Shown here one piece after another: positions 59,924 through 64,000 of a DNA stretch of 64,000 nucleotides. The stretch is from JAVVHH01 sp965199665 (GTDB lineage Bacteria; Pseudomonadota; Alphaproteobacteria; Acetobacterales; Acetobacteraceae). Position numbers and translations under genes: made by a program. The stretch is from the NCBI GenBank assembly GCA_965199665.1, contig OZ241208.1, forward strand, positions 2,356,001 to 2,420,000, read 5' to 3'. How positions within the stretch are numbered: the stretch's first letter is position 1; each line of letters begins with the position of its first letter. The notes beneath the pieces are model-generated. The model did not search any database, was not told where the DNA came from, and was given only the letters and a program-made list of their open reading frames with translations.

Positions 59924-60051
59924 AAAACTTCTTGTTTCGATGATTACGCCTCGGTATCAGGCAGATGTTGCACCGCAGCATGACCGTCCGGCGGGAGCTG
60001 TTGCAACTTTTCGCTTCGGGCGGACGACCGCTCTTTCATGGGACAGAAAAA

Positions 60052-60396
60052 ATGAAGTCAGCTGAGCAGATTATCTCCTTCGGCCAGGGTAACGTCGAAG
60101 CGATGGTGCGTTCGAGCCAGATCGTGGCGACCGGCCTGCAGGACCTGTCCAAGCAGATGGCCGCCAACGCGCAGGCCGCCATGGACGAGAGCATGTCCAC
60201 CTTCCGCGCGTTTGCCGGCGTGCGTTCGATCAAGGACCTGTTCCAGATGCAGGCGAACTTCGCCCGCGCCAGCATGGAGAAGGCTGTGGCCCACACCGGC
60301 CAGATCACCGAAGCGTCGTTCAAGTTGGCCGAGCAGGCCGCCGAGCCGATCGTCGGCCGCGTGTCTGTCGCCGTGGACAGCTTCAAGGCCGCCTAA
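60052..60396 (+). CDS. Phasin (polyhydroxyalkanoate granule protein)
   Basis: A 114-residue, almost entirely helical protein, start ATG 60052. The Phasin_2-type pattern is clear: EQIISFGQGNVEAMVRSSQIVATGLQDLSKQM, a central MSTFRAFAGVRSIKDLFQMQANFARASMEKAV coiled segment and an alanine-rich tail. Phasins coat polyhydroxyalkanoate granules and control their size. It stands alone, with a TGC-rich region upstream and a strong terminator downstream, as expected for a highly expressed single gene. Confidence 0.92.
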   Translation: MKSAEQIISFGQGNVEAMVRSSQIVATGLQDLSKQMAANAQAAMDESMSTFRAFAGVRSIKDLFQMQANFARASMEKAVAHTGQITEASFKLAEQAAEPIVGRVSVAVDSFKAA

Positions 60397-60442
60397 CGCC
60401 GAGGCGCCCGCCCGCAAGGGACGGCGCTCCAGCATCGATCGG

Positions 60443-60474
60443 AAAAGGCCCTGGCGTCACCGCCTGGGCCTTTT
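60443..60474 (+). terminator. Intrinsic terminator after the phasin gene
   Basis: AAAAGGCCCTGGCG (60443-60456) pairs with CGCCTGGGCCTTTT (60461-60474) with one internal T-T mismatch and a TCAC loop; the T-run is part of the stem. It is 46 bp after the phasin stop. Confidence 0.85.
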
Positions 60475-60682
60475 CTCGTTTGATGCACATCTCGTTCACG
60501 CTTTCTCAACTTCACCGGGCGAATATCCGGGGACGCCCAAGCGAAGGCTTTTCCCGGCGCTTCGCATTCCGATATGCTTCTCCTTGCTGCCGGGGCCGTG
60601 TCGGTCACGGGCACGACGGCGGGTCGAGCGGCGTGGGCATGGCTTGCGGCCAGGGGTTTAGGACGCCAGGGTATCAGGACGG

Positions 60683-61012
60683 ATGAGCGACAACGACAAA
60701 CGCGGCAACGGGGACGGACCCAATACGGGCGTGGTGGTCAAGGCTCGGCCGAAGACCCGCAAGCCTGCCATGTACAAGGTCCTGATGCTCAACGACGACT
60801 ACACGCCCATGGAGTTCGTTGTGCATGTGCTGGAACGATTTTTTCAGAAGAACCGCGACGAAGCGACCCGCATCATGCTGCACGTCCATCGGCGCGGCGT
60901 GGGCGTTTGTGGGGCCTATACCTACGAGGTCGCCGAAACCAAGGTCACCCAGGTGATGGACCTGGCGCGGCAGAACCAGCATCCGCTGCAATGCACTATT
61001 GAGAAGGAATAG
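60683..61012 (+). CDS. clpS: ATP-dependent Clp protease adaptor ClpS
   Basis: A 109-residue adaptor. After a disordered N-terminal 25 residues comes the ClpS core: KVLMLNDDYTPMEFVVHVLERFF (substrate-binding Asn-Asp), the IMLHVHRRGVGVCGAYTYEVAETK segment and the C-terminal QHPLQCTIEKE. It brings N-degron substrates to ClpA. It lies 99 bp before clpA, the usual pairing. Confidence 0.96.
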   Translation: MSDNDKRGNGDGPNTGVVVKARPKTRKPAMYKVLMLNDDYTPMEFVVHVLERFFQKNRDEATRIMLHVHRRGVGVCGAYTYEVAETKVTQVMDLARQNQHPLQCTIEKE

Positions 61013-61111
61013 CCGCGAGCCCACCTTGGATTGTCATCGCCATTTAATGCTGCGACCCCTCCAGTCTGCCGAGGTTCGGTGGGAGGGGCAGTGCGAAGGA
61101 GCGTCTCACTC

Positions 61112-63453
<2,342 letters not shown>

Positions 63454-63457
<4 letters not shown>

Positions 63458-63735
63458 AGGCGGTCTGGAACGGACGCACGCTCGCCGAGAGCGACGACAT
63501 CGTGACGGTGGAGGGGAATGCCTACTTCCCTGCCGCCGCTCTCGACCGCTCGCTCGTTCAGCCCAGCTCGCACACATCCGTGTGCGGTTGGAAGGGCACG
63601 GCGAATTACTATTCGCTCGACGTGGACGGTAAGCGCAACGACAACGCCGTCTGGTTCTATCCAGAACCCAAGGACGCGGCAGCCAATATCCGGGACCGCG
63701 TGGCGTTCTGGAAAGGCGTCACCGTCACGGCGTGA
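63454..63735 (+). CDS. DUF427 domain-containing protein
   Basis: A 93-residue protein starting at ATG 63454 in an ATGA overlap with clpA, so it is co-translated. The DUF427 pattern is clear: VWNGRTLAESDDIVTVEGNAYFP, CGWKGTANYYSL and VWFYPEPKDAA..IRDRVAFW. The family forms a small beta-rich fold; function is unknown. Confidence 0.9.
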
Positions 63736-63736
63736 C

Positions 63737-63752
63737 GGGAGCGAAAGCTCCC
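63737..63752 (+). terminator. GAAA-loop hairpin after the clpA-DUF427 operon
   Basis: GGGAGC (63737-63742), GAAA tetraloop, GCTCCC (63747-63752), one base after the DUF427 stop. There is no following U-tract, so it may act as a 3'-end stabiliser or weak terminator. Confidence 0.4.
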
Positions 63753-63813
63753 CGACCGCCGCGCGCGGCCAAGCCGGGTTTTCCCGCCGCCCGCTTTACG
63801 CTAGGTGATTGCG

Positions 63814-64000
63814 ATGACCCGCTCGGCGGACCTCACCCGCAACACCTCCGAAACACAGATCACCCTCAAGCTGGACCTCGACGGCACGGGTCAGGCGCGC
63901 CTGCGGAGTGGCATCGGCTTCCTCGACCACATGCTGACGGCTTTCGTGCGGCACTCGATGTTCGACGTCGAGATCGACGCCAGCGGCGATCTGCACATCG
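63814..64000 (+). CDS. hisB: Imidazoleglycerol-phosphate dehydratase, N-terminal part
   Basis: From ATG 63814 (GTG 63805 would add three residues) the frame is open to the window edge, 62 residues. R-N-T-S-E-T-Q-I at the start and GIGFLDHMLTAFVRHSMFD (metal-binding H-x-x-x) are diagnostic of HisB, which dehydrates imidazoleglycerol phosphate in histidine synthesis. The rest lies beyond the window; a histidine biosynthesis operon may follow. Confidence 0.93.
   Translation, partial: MTRSADLTRNTSETQITLKLDLDGTGQARLRSGIGFLDHMLTAFVRHSMFDVEIDASGDLHI

Overview
The window is about 70% GC and densely coded. It looks like the chromosome of a free-living alphaproteobacterium, most likely in the Rhodospirillales/Acetobacteraceae range; the exact genus cannot be read from the sequence. 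The clues are the order mutM ... enoyl-CoA hydratase - rpsT - dnaA - dnaN - (insert) - recF - gyrB, an adjacent ubiE/coaBC/dut operon (a ubiquinone-type methyltransferase), a phasin, a clpS-clpA pair and a glutaryl-CoA dehydrogenase. No rRNA, tRNA, CRISPR array, IS element or prophage is visible, and no gene-free stretch exceeds about 300 bases.

Layout. 1-8.1 kb is an envelope/polysaccharide-flavoured segment: two right-handed beta-helix proteins (the first cut by the window edge), a GH42-like secreted hydrolase, a GAF-PDZ protein, a DsbA/FrnE-type oxidoreductase, an unknown periplasmic protein and an outer-membrane beta-barrel. 8.1-19.8 kb holds a decayed glutathione transferase, an MFS transporter, a GH15 hydrolase, a DEAD-box helicase, gcdH, an RlmD-type rRNA methyltransferase, a polytopic membrane protein, an isopropylmalate-dehydrogenase-like enzyme and a PEP-CTERM protein. 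19.8-37 kb is the conserved dnaA neighbourhood (dut, coaBC, ubiE, mutM, ech, rpsT, dnaA, dnaN, recF, gyrB). It is interrupted twice: by a 5.6-kb six-gene accessory block between mutM and ech (two small glycosyltransferases, a fatty-acid-hydroxylase-type enzyme, an acyl-reductase-like SDR, a MerA-like flavoprotein and a radical SAM enzyme), and by a Uma2-type nuclease gene between dnaN and recF.

37-52.8 kb, mostly minus strand, has a DUF2339 membrane protein and a six-gene operon that ends in a PlsC/CdsA/CDP-alcohol-transferase trio and also carries a CobW GTPase, a D-aminoacylase and an epimerase. It continues with a PuuE-like deacetylase, an ABC exporter, phnN, a gamma-glutamyltransferase-family protein and a hybrid histidine kinase. 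52.8-64 kb holds catabolic and housekeeping genes: an SDR, aldo/keto reductase, membrane dipeptidase, BKACE, radC, thioesterase, map, a D,D-carboxypeptidase, phasin, clpS-clpA, a DUF427 protein and the start of hisB.

Genes are packed with many 4-bp ATGA/GTGA start-stop overlaps, so translational coupling is probably common. The most interesting points are the six-gene lipid/sugar/radical-SAM block, the abnormal mutM (duplicated start region plus loss of the fourth zinc-finger cysteine), the missing canonical start of the RlmD-type gene, the dedicated phospholipid operon, the GAF-PDZ fusion and the Uma2 gene inside the replication operon. Several oddities (mutM, the RlmD-type gene, the glutathione transferase, the lipid-hydroxylase tail) could come from single-base indels, so the assembly should be checked at those points.
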